From positions 1 through 11,910 of the forward strand of contig CAMNGN010000055.1 of NCBI GenBank assembly GCA_946538475.1: DNA of 11,910 nucleotides. Reading direction: 5' to 3'. Position numbers and translations under genes: made by a program. A model generated the notes under the pieces. It was not told the origin of the DNA, ran no database searches, and worked only from the letters and a program-made list of their open reading frames with translations. The stretch comes from an uncultured Blautia sp. Lineage in GTDB: Bacteria > Bacillota > Clostridia > Lachnospirales > Lachnospiraceae. This document shows positions 1 to 7,058 of the stretch, piece after piece; the first letter of the stretch is position 1; each line of letters starts with the position of its first letter.

Positions 1-31
1 CGTGTTTCGCTCATTAAGTATAGCAGGACAG

Positions 32-49
32 GAACATGCCTGCATGTTC
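32..49. promoter_or_regulatory. Perfect 8-bp inverted repeat upstream of the exported trigger-factor-like gene
   Basis: GAACATGC, a 2-nt CT centre, then GCATGTTC form a near-continuous palindrome ending 37 nt before the start codon. No T-tract follows, so it does not look like a terminator. A weak -10-like TATAGC lies at 19-24 without a convincing -35, so if transcription starts just downstream the palindrome would sit at the start site. It could be an operator or a 5' stem-loop. The GAAC...GTTC ends recall Gram-positive LexA boxes, but the spacing here is 10 nt instead of 4, so I do not call it a LexA site. Confidence 0.4.
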
Positions 50-86
50 TTAGAATAAGCAATAAAAACAAAAGAGGAGTTACATT

Positions 87-1334
87 ATGAAAAAAACAGC
101 ACTTGTCACTATCCCCGCACTTTGCCTTGCACTCAGTACGACCGCCCTTGCGGACATCCCGAGCATCACATCGGTACCCGCAAGCGATATCGTCACACTC
201 GGTGAGTACAAAGGACTTGAGCTCGAAAAAACGGTCGAGCCGGTCACCGAAGAGATGATCGATGCGCACATCGACGAAGTACTTGAGTCCAACAAGGAAG
301 ATGTCGGCGACGGCCCCGTAGCCGAAGGTGATGTGGCAACCATCGACTTTGAAGGCAAAAAGGACGGAGAGGCTTTCGAAGGCGGTACATCCGAAGACTA
401 TCCGCTGGAGATCGGCTCCGGCACATTCATCCCGGGCTTTGAAGATGGCGTTGTGGGAATGAAAAAAGGCGAGACAAAAGATATCAACGTGACATTCCCC
501 GAAGAATACGGCAACGCAGATCTGGCAGGTCAGGATGCTGTATTTACCGTGACGGTCAAAACCATCGAGCGTAAACCCGAGCTCACCGAAGAGTGGGTGC
601 AGAAGAACACGGATGTCGACACCATCGATGCCTACAGGGCTCAGGTGCGTGAAGAACTTGAAGGTGAGGCCGATGCGGCCGCCGATCAGGCCCTTCGCCA
701 GCAGGCTTTCCAGAAGGTTTTTGATACCTGCACATTCGAGGAGATCCCGAAGGAAGATTCCGATCCGCTCAAGGAGTCCCAGATCGAGTATGTAAAGACC
801 TACGCTTCCTATTTTGGCATGGAATTTGAGGACTTCCTGTCCGCACAGGGCTATACCGAAGAGTCATTTGAAGAAGAAGCTGCCGAATATGGCGAGAACC
901 AGGCGAAGGTGCTGTACGTCTGCCAAGCAATCGTCGATGCCGAGAACATTACGATCACCGACGAGGAAGCGGAGCAGCTTATGGCAGACTATATGGTGCA
1001 GTACGGTGTGGATACGCTGGAAGCCCTTCGCGAAGCAGTCAACGGAGAGACCGAGGTCGACAAGGCTGTCATCACTGAGAAAGCTCTGCAGATCGTGCTT
1101 GACAACGCCGAGATCACCGAGACAGTAGCGGAAGAAACTCCGGCAGAAGAGGCAGCACCGGCTGAGGAAGAAGCTGCCGAGGAAGCACCTGCAGAAGAAG
1201 CGGCAGCGGAAGAAGCACCTACAGAAGAAGCGGCAGCCGAAGAGGCACCTGCAGAAGCGGCGGCTGAAGAGACACCTGCAGCCGAAGAAGCACCCGCAGA
1301 AGAAGCAGCTGCAGAGGAGACTCCTGCAGAATAA
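87..1334 (+). CDS. Exported trigger-factor-like FKBP peptidyl-prolyl isomerase with acidic Ala/Glu/Pro tail
   Basis: A 415-residue protein starting 7 nt after an AGGAG site. Residues 1-22 look like a type I signal peptide (MKK, hydrophobic core, ALA before Asp23); Cys13 is not in a proper lipobox. Residues about 76-160 are an FKBP domain of trigger-factor type, with IGSGTFIPGFEDGVVGMKKGE, then FPEEYGNADLAG and a closing VFTVTVKTIE. Residues about 165-345 are helical and acidic and resemble the trigger factor C-terminal chaperone domain. The N-terminal ribosome-docking domain is absent and replaced by the signal peptide, so the inferred role is folding of exported proteins outside the membrane. 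Residues 347-415 are a degenerate EEAAAEEAP-type tail. A hairpin separates it from the deacetylase downstream. Family assignment is confident; substrate and exact location (free or wall-associated) are unknown. Confidence 0.85.
   Translation: MKKTALVTIPALCLALSTTALADIPSITSVPASDIVTLGEYKGLELEKTVEPVTEEMIDAHIDEVLESNKEDVGDGPVAEGDVATIDFEGKKDGEAFEGGTSEDYPLEIGSGTFIPGFEDGVVGMKKGETKDINVTFPEEYGNADLAGQDAVFTVTVKTIERKPELTEEWVQKNTDVDTIDAYRAQVREELEGEADAAADQALRQQAFQKVFDTCTFEEIPKEDSDPLKESQIEYVKTYASYFGMEFEDFLSAQGYTEESFEEEAAEYGENQAKVLYVCQAIVDAENITITDEEAEQLMADYMVQYGVDTLEALREAVNGETEVDKAVITEKALQIVLDNAEITETVAEETPAEEAAPAEEEAAEEAPAEEAAAEEAPTEEAAAEEAPAEAAAEETPAAEEAPAEEAAAEETPAE
1125..1331 (+). repeat. Degenerate Glu/Ala/Pro coding repeat (C-terminal tail)
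   Basis: Residues 347-415 of the foldase are built almost entirely from E, A, P and T, in variations on EEAAAEEAP. The DNA shows many near-copies of gaagaagcggcagc and gaagcacctgcaga. The tract is strongly acidic, lacks aromatic or basic residues, and is probably disordered. Such DNA is prone to slippage, so copy number may vary between strains. Confidence 0.8.
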
Positions 1335-1359
1335 TAATCGATCAACCATTGCAACAACA

Positions 1360-1385
1360 GCCGGGGGCGGATTTCCGTCCCCGGC
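1360..1385 (+). terminator. Intergenic GC-rich hairpin, possible attenuator or weak terminator
   Basis: An 11-bp stem (GCCGGGGGCGG pairing with CCGTCCCCGGC, one G-T wobble) closes a 4-nt ATTT loop in the 76-nt gap between the foldase and the deacetylase. It is followed by CATAGATAG, not a T-run, so it is not a classical rho-independent terminator. It may lower readthrough, protect the upstream mRNA 3' end, or mark a processing site. No separate promoter is visible between it and the next gene. Confidence 0.5.
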
Positions 1386-1410
1386 ATAGATAGATTAAGG
1401 GGAACAGTAA

Positions 1411-2766
1411 ATGAGCAAGATGAGCATACAGGAACGTAAGCGCATCAAACAACGCCAGCTGATGATCCGAAAGATGACCAGAATAGGCATTATTTCTGCG
1501 TTTATGATATTGCTTGGAGTATTTCTTGTCAGAGGAGTGATCCTTCCGCTCATGGGCAGGAGCGGTGGATCAAAAGCGAAGCCCGAAGAGGTCGCCTATG
1601 GCGAGATCAATGAGGACGGAAGCATAACGTATGAGATGGAAAAAGGGGATATGGCAGAACGTATCCCTGTATTCAGCGATAATGATACTGCCAAGGCGGC
1701 AGATCTGACACCGGGCTGGCACGACAACAGCTACGGCAGATGGTACAGAAATCCGGACGGAACTTTCTATGCAAACGGTTTTCAGGAGATCGACGGTGCG
1801 CAGTACTCGTTTGACGGCGATGGCTATGTGCAGACGGGCTGGGTCACCAAAGGCGTAAACGATTATTATTTCAACGAGGACGGCTCGTACAATCCGGATA
1901 AAAAGAAACCGATGCTTGCCCTGACCTTCGACGACGGTCCCGGACAGTACACGATGGAACTGCTCGAATGTCTGGAAGCAAACGGCGCTCACGCAACGTT
2001 CTTCATGCTGGGCGAGCTGGTCGGCAGTTATCCGGATGAAGTTCGCAAGATGGTGGAGATCGGCTGCGAACTGGGCAATCATTCCTACGATCATTCCGAT
2101 CAGACGACGCTTTCGCTCGACGCGGTGTACAAACAGTTCAACGATACGGACAATAACCTGATCGAGGCCTGCGGTCAGGCGTCGACGGTTGCCAGGGCAC
2201 CTTACGGCAACGGAAATGCCGATATATATCAGACGGTCGGAAAACCGTTTTTCATGTGGTCGCTTGACACCATGGACTGGAGCCTTCTGGATGCCGACGC
2301 GGATTATAATTCTGTCATGAACGGTGACCTGACAGACGGAACCATTATCCTGATGCATGATATTCATCAGCCGTCCGTCCAGGCAGCGCTTCGCATTATT
2401 CCCGACCTTGTGGCGCAGGGCTATAAGCTGGTGACGGTCAGCGAGATGGCTGAAGCCAAAGGGGTTGATCTGCAGAACACATGTTACGTCGACTTCTGGC
2501 AGAGCACACTCGATGCGGGACAGGTGCCGGGCTACACCGGACAGCCGGGGCTGCTTTCGGGCGGATCTTCTGATACCTCGTCCGATTCGGGCTCTGACGA
2601 ACTGAGCTCGGGTTCCGACGAACTGAGCTCGGGCTCCGACGAAGAGCCGGAATCGGGGAGCGAAGATGAGCTTAGCAGCGGCGACGGATCGGAAAGCGGA
2701 GAGGAGTCTTTCGAGATCGTAACAGAAGAGTACTACGAAGACAGCGGTGATTCAGGAGAGTACTGA
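1411..2766 (+). CDS. Membrane-anchored polysaccharide deacetylase (CE4/NodB family) with wall-binding-type repeats
   Basis: A 451-residue protein preceded by AAGGGG 8 nt before ATG. A short basic cytoplasmic segment leads into one membrane helix at about 25-46, so the enzyme faces outward. Residues about 100-162 hold two or three Trp/Tyr/Gly-rich units (GWHDNSYGRWYRNPDG, then FDGDGYVQTGW and YYFNEDGSY) resembling choline/glucan-binding repeats. The NodB domain follows at about 166-350 with the CE4 motifs present: TFDDGP (Asp174 base, Asp175 metal), HSYDH (His224 and His228 metal ligands), RAPYG (Arg262), DTMDW, and LMHD (His316). Expected activity is metal-dependent N-deacetylation of peptidoglycan or another amino-sugar polymer; the substrate cannot be read from sequence. 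Residues about 384-451 are an acidic Ser/Gly/Asp/Glu tail with a 7-residue tandem repeat. Deacetylases of this type often confer lysozyme resistance, but that is inference here. Confidence 0.9.
   Translation: MSKMSIQERKRIKQRQLMIRKMTRIGIISAFMILLGVFLVRGVILPLMGRSGGSKAKPEEVAYGEINEDGSITYEMEKGDMAERIPVFSDNDTAKAADLTPGWHDNSYGRWYRNPDGTFYANGFQEIDGAQYSFDGDGYVQTGWVTKGVNDYYFNEDGSYNPDKKKPMLALTFDDGPGQYTMELLECLEANGAHATFFMLGELVGSYPDEVRKMVEIGCELGNHSYDHSDQTTLSLDAVYKQFNDTDNNLIEACGQASTVARAPYGNGNADIYQTVGKPFFMWSLDTMDWSLLDADADYNSVMNGDLTDGTIILMHDIHQPSVQAALRIIPDLVAQGYKLVTVSEMAEAKGVDLQNTCYVDFWQSTLDAGQVPGYTGQPGLLSGGSSDTSSDSGSDELSSGSDELSSGSDEEPESGSEDELSSGDGSESGEESFEIVTEEYYEDSGDSGEY
2590..2640 (+). repeat. 21-nt tandem repeat in the deacetylase tail, about 2.4 copies
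   Basis: Units start at 2590, 2611 and 2632 (partial) and differ only at one or two pyrimidine positions. They encode repeated GSDELSS within the acidic Ser/Asp/Gly tail. Repeat length is a multiple of three, so expansion or loss would keep the frame. Similar Ser/Asp-rich segments serve as surface linkers or spacers in other Gram-positive surface proteins. Confidence 0.8.
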
Positions 2767-2833
2767 TAAGAGTGCGGATCCTTTAAATTACACAAAATAA
2801 AAAAAAGAAGGGAAGCGAACGGAGGGATTTCAT

Positions 2834-4720
2834 ATGGGAGATAAAATGGCATTCACTGATCTCGACCAATATCTTTTTGGACAGGGTGTCCATTACGATA
2901 TTTACAAAAAGATGGGAGCGCACCCGACAGAGGAAGACGGCGTAGCCGGCGTTTACTTTTGCGTCTGGGCACCCAACGCGCAGAGTGTCTCGGTGGTCGG
3001 AGACTTCAATGGATGGGATACCGGCGCCAATCCGATGGTAAAGGCAGGCCCGATCGGCGTTTTTGAGACTTTTGTACCCGGTGCGAAGATCGGAGAGCTG
3101 TACAAATTTTTTATCATCGGAATGCATGGAGAAGAGCTTTACAAAGCGGACCCCTATGCAAATGAATCGGAACTGAGGCCGGGAAACGCTTCCCGCATCA
3201 CTGACATTTCCGCTTACAAGTGGAACGACTCGGCCTGGATGAAAGCCCGTCAGAAATTTGACGAGACGAAGGACGCGATGGCGATCTACGAGGTGCATCT
3301 GGGTTCCTGGATGAAGCATCCGTGGTCTGAGGAGAACGAGGATGGCTTCTACAACTACCGCCTTGCCGCTGAGCGCCTCGCCGAATATGTCAAGAAGATG
3401 GGTTATACTCACGTGGAACTGATGGGAATCGCCGAGCATCCGTTCGACGGCTCCTGGGGCTATCAGGTAACAGGATACTATGCACCGACTTCGCGTTATG
3501 GTACACCGGCTGACTTCAAATACCTGGTGGACTATCTGCACAAAAACAAGATCGGTGTCATTCTGGACTGGGTTCCGGCGCATTTCCCGAAAGATGCTCA
3601 CGGACTGGCAAACTTTGACGGTACCTGCGTCTACGAGCATGAGGACCCGAGACAGGGCGAGCATCCGGACTGGGGAACAAAGATCTACAATTACGGACGT
3701 CCGGAAGTAAAGAACTTCCTTATTGCAAATGCGCTGTTCTGGATAGAAGAGTGCCACGTGGACGGACTACGTGTTGATGCCGTGGCCTCCATGCTCTACC
3801 TGGATTACGGTAAGCAGGACGGCCAGTGGGTCGCAAACAAGTACGGCGATAACAAGAACCTGGAAGCGATCGAGTTCTTCAAGCATCTGAACTCGGTGGT
3901 ACTGGGAAGAAATCATGGCACGGTCATGATCGCGGAGGAATCCACCGCATGGCCGAAGGTTACCGGAAAACCGGAGGATGACGGCCTTGGCTTCTCGCTC
4001 AAGTGGAACATGGGCTGGATGAACGACTTCCTGGAGTACATGAAGCTGGATCCGTATTTCCGCAAATTCAACCACAACAGGATGACGTTCTCGATGATGT
4101 ACGCATACAGCGAGAAGTACATTCTGGTGCTTTCGCATGACGAGGTAGTGCATCTGAAATGCTCGATGATCAATAAGATGCCGGGCGAGCTTGACGACAA
4201 GTTTAAGAATCTGAAGGTGGGTTATACCTTCATGTTCTGCCATCCGGGCAAGAAACTTCTGTTCATGGGACAGGATTTCGGCCAGCTGAGAGAGTGGAGC
4301 GAGGCGAGAGAGCTCGACTGGTTCCTGCTGGGCGAGGAGAGGCACCGTTCACTGCAGAGCTATGTGCAGGGACTTCTTACCATCTACCGCAAGTATCCGG
4401 CGCTCTATGGCATGGACGATGATCCGTCCGGCTTTGAGTGGATCAACGCGAATGACGGTGACCGCAGCATTTTCAGCTTCGTCCGCAATTCACCTACCGG
4501 CCGTAACAGTGTGCTGGTGGTGTGCAACTTTACACCGGTCGACCGCCCGGACTACAGGGTGGGTGTGCCGAAGAAGAAACAGTATCGCCTGATCATGAAC
4601 GAGAACGGGCTTGTAGATAAGAAGGTTTCCTTCAAAGCCGAGGAGCAGGAGTGCGATAACCGCGAGTATTCGTTCGCGTATCCGCTGGCTCCATACGGAG
4701 TGGGGATCTTTCTGTTCTGA
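2834..4720 (+). CDS. glgB: 1,4-alpha-glucan branching enzyme (GH13)
   Basis: A 628-residue protein with GGAGG 8 nt before ATG. It transfers alpha-1,4-glucan segments to make alpha-1,6 branches in glycogen. A CBM48-type N-terminal beta domain covers about 30-120 (VWAPNAQSVSVVGDFNGW). The GH13 barrel runs from about 150 to 500 with all four conserved regions: DWVPAHF at 245-251; GLRVDAVASM with the nucleophile Asp315; IAEES with the acid/base Glu at 368/369; and LSHDEVVH with Asp436. A C-terminal beta domain ends the protein. The length suits the shorter branching enzymes that lack the extra N-terminal module of enteric GlgB. No other glycogen genes are visible in the window, so glgB stands apart from a full glg operon here. 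A 67-nt A-rich gap without an obvious promoter precedes it, and a strong terminator follows directly. Identification is very secure. Confidence 0.97.
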   Translation: MGDKMAFTDLDQYLFGQGVHYDIYKKMGAHPTEEDGVAGVYFCVWAPNAQSVSVVGDFNGWDTGANPMVKAGPIGVFETFVPGAKIGELYKFFIIGMHGEELYKADPYANESELRPGNASRITDISAYKWNDSAWMKARQKFDETKDAMAIYEVHLGSWMKHPWSEENEDGFYNYRLAAERLAEYVKKMGYTHVELMGIAEHPFDGSWGYQVTGYYAPTSRYGTPADFKYLVDYLHKNKIGVILDWVPAHFPKDAHGLANFDGTCVYEHEDPRQGEHPDWGTKIYNYGRPEVKNFLIANALFWIEECHVDGLRVDAVASMLYLDYGKQDGQWVANKYGDNKNLEAIEFFKHLNSVVLGRNHGTVMIAEESTAWPKVTGKPEDDGLGFSLKWNMGWMNDFLEYMKLDPYFRKFNHNRMTFSMMYAYSEKYILVLSHDEVVHLKCSMINKMPGELDDKFKNLKVGYTFMFCHPGKKLLFMGQDFGQLREWSEARELDWFLLGEERHRSLQSYVQGLLTIYRKYPALYGMDDDPSGFEWINANDGDRSIFSFVRNSPTGRNSVLVVCNFTPVDRPDYRVGVPKKKQYRLIMNENGLVDKKVSFKAEEQECDNREYSFAYPLAPYGVGIFLF

Positions 4721-4764
4721 AAAAAGTGAGTCACCGGGGATCAGTCCCCGGTGACTCGCTTTTT
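4721..4764. terminator. Strong bidirectional rho-independent terminator after glgB
   Basis: A perfect 13-bp stem (GAGTCACCGGGGA at 4728-4740 with TCCCCGGTGACTC at 4745-4757) closes a TCAG loop. A-run 4721-4725 and T-run 4760-4764 continue the pairing, so either strand would give a hairpin followed by U residues. It begins immediately after the glgB stop codon and sets the boundary between the glgB block and the cobW-pth-mfd block. Confidence 0.93.
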
Positions 4765-4770
4765 CACCGC

Positions 4771-4799
4771 TTGCATTTTCATAAAAGTTAGTATATAAT
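4771..4799 (+). promoter_or_regulatory. Sigma-70-type promoter for the cobW-pth-mfd transcript
   Basis: TTGCAT at 4771-4776 and TATAAT at 4794-4799 are separated by exactly 17 nt. The site lies just after the glgB terminator and about 120 nt before the cobW start, and is the best promoter match in the window. A start near 4806 would give a leader of about 115 nt containing a stable hairpin. I see no clear Zur- or Fur-type palindrome over the promoter. Confidence 0.85.
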
Positions 4800-4812
4800 G
4801 TACCGCGAAATT

Positions 4813-4835
4813 ACCAGGGGGCACTGCCTCCTGGT
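4813..4835 (+). promoter_or_regulatory. Leader hairpin upstream of cobW
   Basis: ACCAGGGGGC pairs with GCCTCCTGGT (10 bp, one G-T wobble) across a 3-nt loop, starting roughly 8 nt into the predicted transcript. It lacks an adjacent U-run, so it is not a plain terminator. It may stabilise the 5' end or be part of a regulatory leader. A short T-run at 4891-4895, just before the cobW ribosome-binding site, has only a weak 5-bp pairing upstream (4855-4859 with 4883-4887). No known riboswitch class is recognised. Confidence 0.5.
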
Positions 4836-4919
4836 CATCTTGCGTTTACGAATGTGTGCATAAGTTCAGACAAGTTGAATGAGCACAGTGTTTTTATATG
4901 TAGAAAGGGGCAATTTCTC

Positions 4920-6104
4920 ATGGTAAAGATTGACATCGTATCCGGTTTCCTTGGAGCCGGCAAAACCACATTGATCAAGAAGCTTCTGGCTGAGGCATTT
5001 AAGGATGAGCAGGTCGTACTGATCGAGAACGAGTTTGGCGAGATCGGTATCGATGGAAGCTTCCTCAAGGAATCCGGGATCCAGATCCGCGAGATGAATT
5101 CGGGCTGCATCTGCTGCTCGCTGGTGGGTGATTTTGGCACATCTCTCCGTGAGGTGGTGGAGACTTATCACCCGGATCGTATTCTGATCGAGCCGTCAGG
5201 TGTCGGCAAGCTCTCTGATGTCATCAAGGCAGTGCAGGGCGTGCAGAAGGACGTCGATATGGAGCTGAACAGCTACACGACGGTAGTCGACGCGAAGAAA
5301 TGCAAAATGTATATGCGCAACTTTGGCGAGTTCTTTAACAACCAGGTAGAGTACGCAGGCGCCATTATCCTCAGCCGTACCGATATCGTGAGCGAGGACA
5401 AGGCGGCCGAGGTGATGAACATGCTGCGTGAGATCAACAAGAACGCAGCGATCATCACGACCCCGATCGCTCAGCTGGACGGAAAGAAGATCCTCGAAGT
5501 GATGGAAAAACCGGTCTCCCTCGAGCAGCAGATGCTGGAGGAAGAGGAGGTCTGCCCGGAGTGCGGCCACGTACATGCGCCGGGTGAGCATCATCATCAC
5601 GACCATGACCATGAGAAACACGAGCATCATCACGATCATGACCATGACCACGACGAGCATCATCACGATCATGACCACGATGAGCACGAACATCATCACG
5701 ACCATGATCACGACGAGCACGAGCATCATCACGACCATGACGAGCATGAGCATCATCATGACCATGACCACGATCATGACCATCATCACGACCACGACCA
5801 TCACGGACATCATCACCACCATCATGCAGACGAGGTCTTCTCGAGCTGGGGCCGTGAGACCGTAAAGAAATATTCCAGAGAAGAGATCGAGCAGATCCTC
5901 AACACCCTCAGCACTTCGGATGAGTATGGTATCATCCTTCGTGCAAAGGGAATGCTTCCTTCCGAGGACGGCACCTGGACATACTTTGACATGGTTCCGG
6001 AAGAGATCGAGATCCGCGAGGGAGCACCGGACTTTACCGGACGTTTCTGCGTGATCGGATCCAAGATGGACGAACATAAACTGGAGGAATTATGGAGCAG
6101 GTAA
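4920..6104 (+). CDS. CobW/COG0523-family GTPase metallochaperone with large His-rich insert
   Basis: A 394-residue protein. I chose ATG 4920 because GAAAGGGG lies 9 nt upstream and the CobW fold begins at once; an upstream GTG at 4854 would add 22 unrelated residues. Walker A is GFLGAGKTT (Lys15), followed by IENEFGEIGID. The CxCC metal motif is GCICCS (Cys63, 65, 66), Walker B-like ILIEPSG at 88-94, and the base-recognition motif is SRTD instead of NKxD. A possible zinc-binding CPECGHVH (212-219) leads into a tract at 224-302 with about 48 His, plus Asp and Glu. The CobW C-terminal domain fills about 305-394. Family members use GTP to deliver Zn, Co or Ni to client proteins; the metal here is not decidable, although Zn or Ni fits the insert. 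It is the first gene of the predicted operon and overlaps the next CobW-like gene by 13 nt. Confidence 0.92.
   Translation: MVKIDIVSGFLGAGKTTLIKKLLAEAFKDEQVVLIENEFGEIGIDGSFLKESGIQIREMNSGCICCSLVGDFGTSLREVVETYHPDRILIEPSGVGKLSDVIKAVQGVQKDVDMELNSYTTVVDAKKCKMYMRNFGEFFNNQVEYAGAIILSRTDIVSEDKAAEVMNMLREINKNAAIITTPIAQLDGKKILEVMEKPVSLEQQMLEEEEVCPECGHVHAPGEHHHHDHDHEKHEHHHDHDHDHDEHHHDHDHDEHEHHHDHDHDEHEHHHDHDEHEHHHDHDHDHDHHHDHDHHGHHHHHHADEVFSSWGRETVKKYSREEIEQILNTLSTSDEYGIILRAKGMLPSEDGTWTYFDMVPEEIEIREGAPDFTGRFCVIGSKMDEHKLEELWSR
5589..5825 (+). repeat. His/Asp/Glu coding repeat (metal-binding tract)
   Basis: Seventy-nine codons are nearly all CAT/CAC, GAC/GAT and GAG, in irregular units such as DHDHDEHEHHH. 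About 48 are His, interspersed with acidic residues, a pattern typical of metal-storage or buffering loops between the GTPase and C-terminal domains of CobW proteins. This one looks unusually long. The DNA repeat is imperfect and probably variable in length. The opposite strand reads as Met/Val-rich pseudo-protein and should be ignored. Confidence 0.9.
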
Positions 6105-7042
6105 CAACCCCTATCTATCTGATCTCGGGATTTCTGGAGAGCGGCAAGACCACTTTCCTCAAATTCACACTGGACCAGGATTACTTTCGCATCGATGGTA
6201 AGACACTGCTGATCCTCTGCGAAGAGGGCGAGGAAGAGTACGATACCCGAAGGCTCGGCCGTGACAACACTGTGGTGGAAGTGATCTCCTCCAAAGAGGA
6301 GTTCACCACGCAGAAGCTGGAGACCCTCGACATGCTGCATCAGCCGGAGCGAGTCATCATCGAGTACAACGGAATGTGGCTCGTGAGTGACCTGGAAAAG
6401 ATGACGCTGCCGAAGGGCTGGGGCATCGAGCAGGAGATCACCTGTGTGGATGCGAGCACTTATCAGGTATACATGAACAACATGAAGTCCATTTTTATGG
6501 ACATGGTCAGAAACACCGACATGGTCATCTTCAACCGTTGTTCGGCGGATGACCCGCTTCCGCAGTATCGCCGAGGCATCAAGGTGGCCAACCAGAGGGC
6601 CGAGGTCGTCTTCGAGGACGAGAACGGCGAGATGAACGACATTTTCCAGGACGAGATGCCGTTCGATCTGGACGCGCCCGTCGTGGAGATCCTCCCGGAG
6701 GATTACGGAATCTGGTTTGTCGACGCGATGGACAATCCTGACCATTATCAGGACAAGACACTCAACTTTACCGCCAGAGTCATGAAGCCGCGCGGACTGG
6801 GAAGCAAGTATTTTGTCCCGGGAAGAACGGCAATGACCTGCTGTGCGGATGACACACAATTCCTCGGCTATATCTGCCATAGCAATGCCGCGCCGGCACT
6901 GAAACCCGGACAGTGGGTGAACGTGACCGCAAAGGCAAAGGTGGAGAATCGCCGGGAGTACCAGGGAAAGGGACTGGTGCTGTATGCTGAGACAGTTGAA
7001 CCCTGCGCACCTCTTAAGGAAGAAATGGTCTACTTCAACTGA
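6092..7042 (+). CDS. Divergent CobW-like GTPase with DUF1980/TIGR03943-like C-terminal domain
   Basis: A 316-residue protein with GGAGG 4 nt before ATG; it overlaps the upstream CobW gene by 13 nt, so translation is probably coupled. The N-terminus keeps the CobW Walker A (ISGFLESGKTT, Lys19) and an ExxG switch element (VIIEYNG, 88-94). It lacks the CxCC metal motif, has ILCEEGEEEYD where NEFGEIGID would be, and has FNRCSADD near the base-recognition loop, so nucleotide specificity may differ. The usual CobW C-terminal domain is missing. Instead, residues about 205-316 (RTAMTCCADDTQFLGYIC, then GQWVNVTAKAKV and a final P-x-x-E segment) resemble the OB-like C-terminal domain of YcgQ/TIGR03943 proteins, partners of UPF0718 permeases. 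That match is from memory of the motif and needs a profile search. A role with the first CobW in metal transfer is inferred. Confidence 0.75.
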   Translation: MEQVTTPIYLISGFLESGKTTFLKFTLDQDYFRIDGKTLLILCEEGEEEYDTRRLGRDNTVVEVISSKEEFTTQKLETLDMLHQPERVIIEYNGMWLVSDLEKMTLPKGWGIEQEITCVDASTYQVYMNNMKSIFMDMVRNTDMVIFNRCSADDPLPQYRRGIKVANQRAEVVFEDENGEMNDIFQDEMPFDLDAPVVEILPEDYGIWFVDAMDNPDHYQDKTLNFTARVMKPRGLGSKYFVPGRTAMTCCADDTQFLGYICHSNAAPALKPGQWVNVTAKAKVENRREYQGKGLVLYAETVEPCAPLKEEMVYFN

Positions 7043-7058
7043 TGGAGGAACGGAAGAT

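Noticed and set aside
32..49. LexA (SOS) box
   Set aside because: Gram-positive LexA sites have GAAC and GTTC separated by 4 nt; here the separation is 10 nt.
1360..1385. Full rho-independent terminator after the first gene
   Set aside because: The stem is strong but no T-tract follows, so I list it only as a possible attenuator.
864..1387. Minus-strand frames with Cys/Phe or Ser/Ala repeats opposite the foldase tail
   Set aside because: They are antisense readings of the Glu/Ala/Pro repeat and have no independent support.
4854..4919. GTG 4854 as the cobW start
   Set aside because: It has no ribosome-binding site, and the added 22 residues do not belong to the CobW fold. ATG 4920 has GAAAGGGG at proper distance and starts with the expected strand before Walker A.
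4879..4926. A 15-codon ORF overlapping the cobW start as a confirmed leader peptide
   Set aside because: No Shine-Dalgarno sequence precedes it and its composition is not informative; kept only as part of the leader observation.
5196..6077. Long minus-strand frame rich in Met and Val opposite the cobW His tract
   Set aside because: It is the complement of the CAT/CAC/GAC repeat, has no ribosome-binding site or family resemblance, and lies wholly over a well-supported plus-strand gene.
6984..7058. ATG 6984 as the pth start
   Set aside because: It lies within the upstream CobW-like gene, and Pth proteins start directly at the strand before GLGNPG, matching ATG 7059 with its GGAGG.
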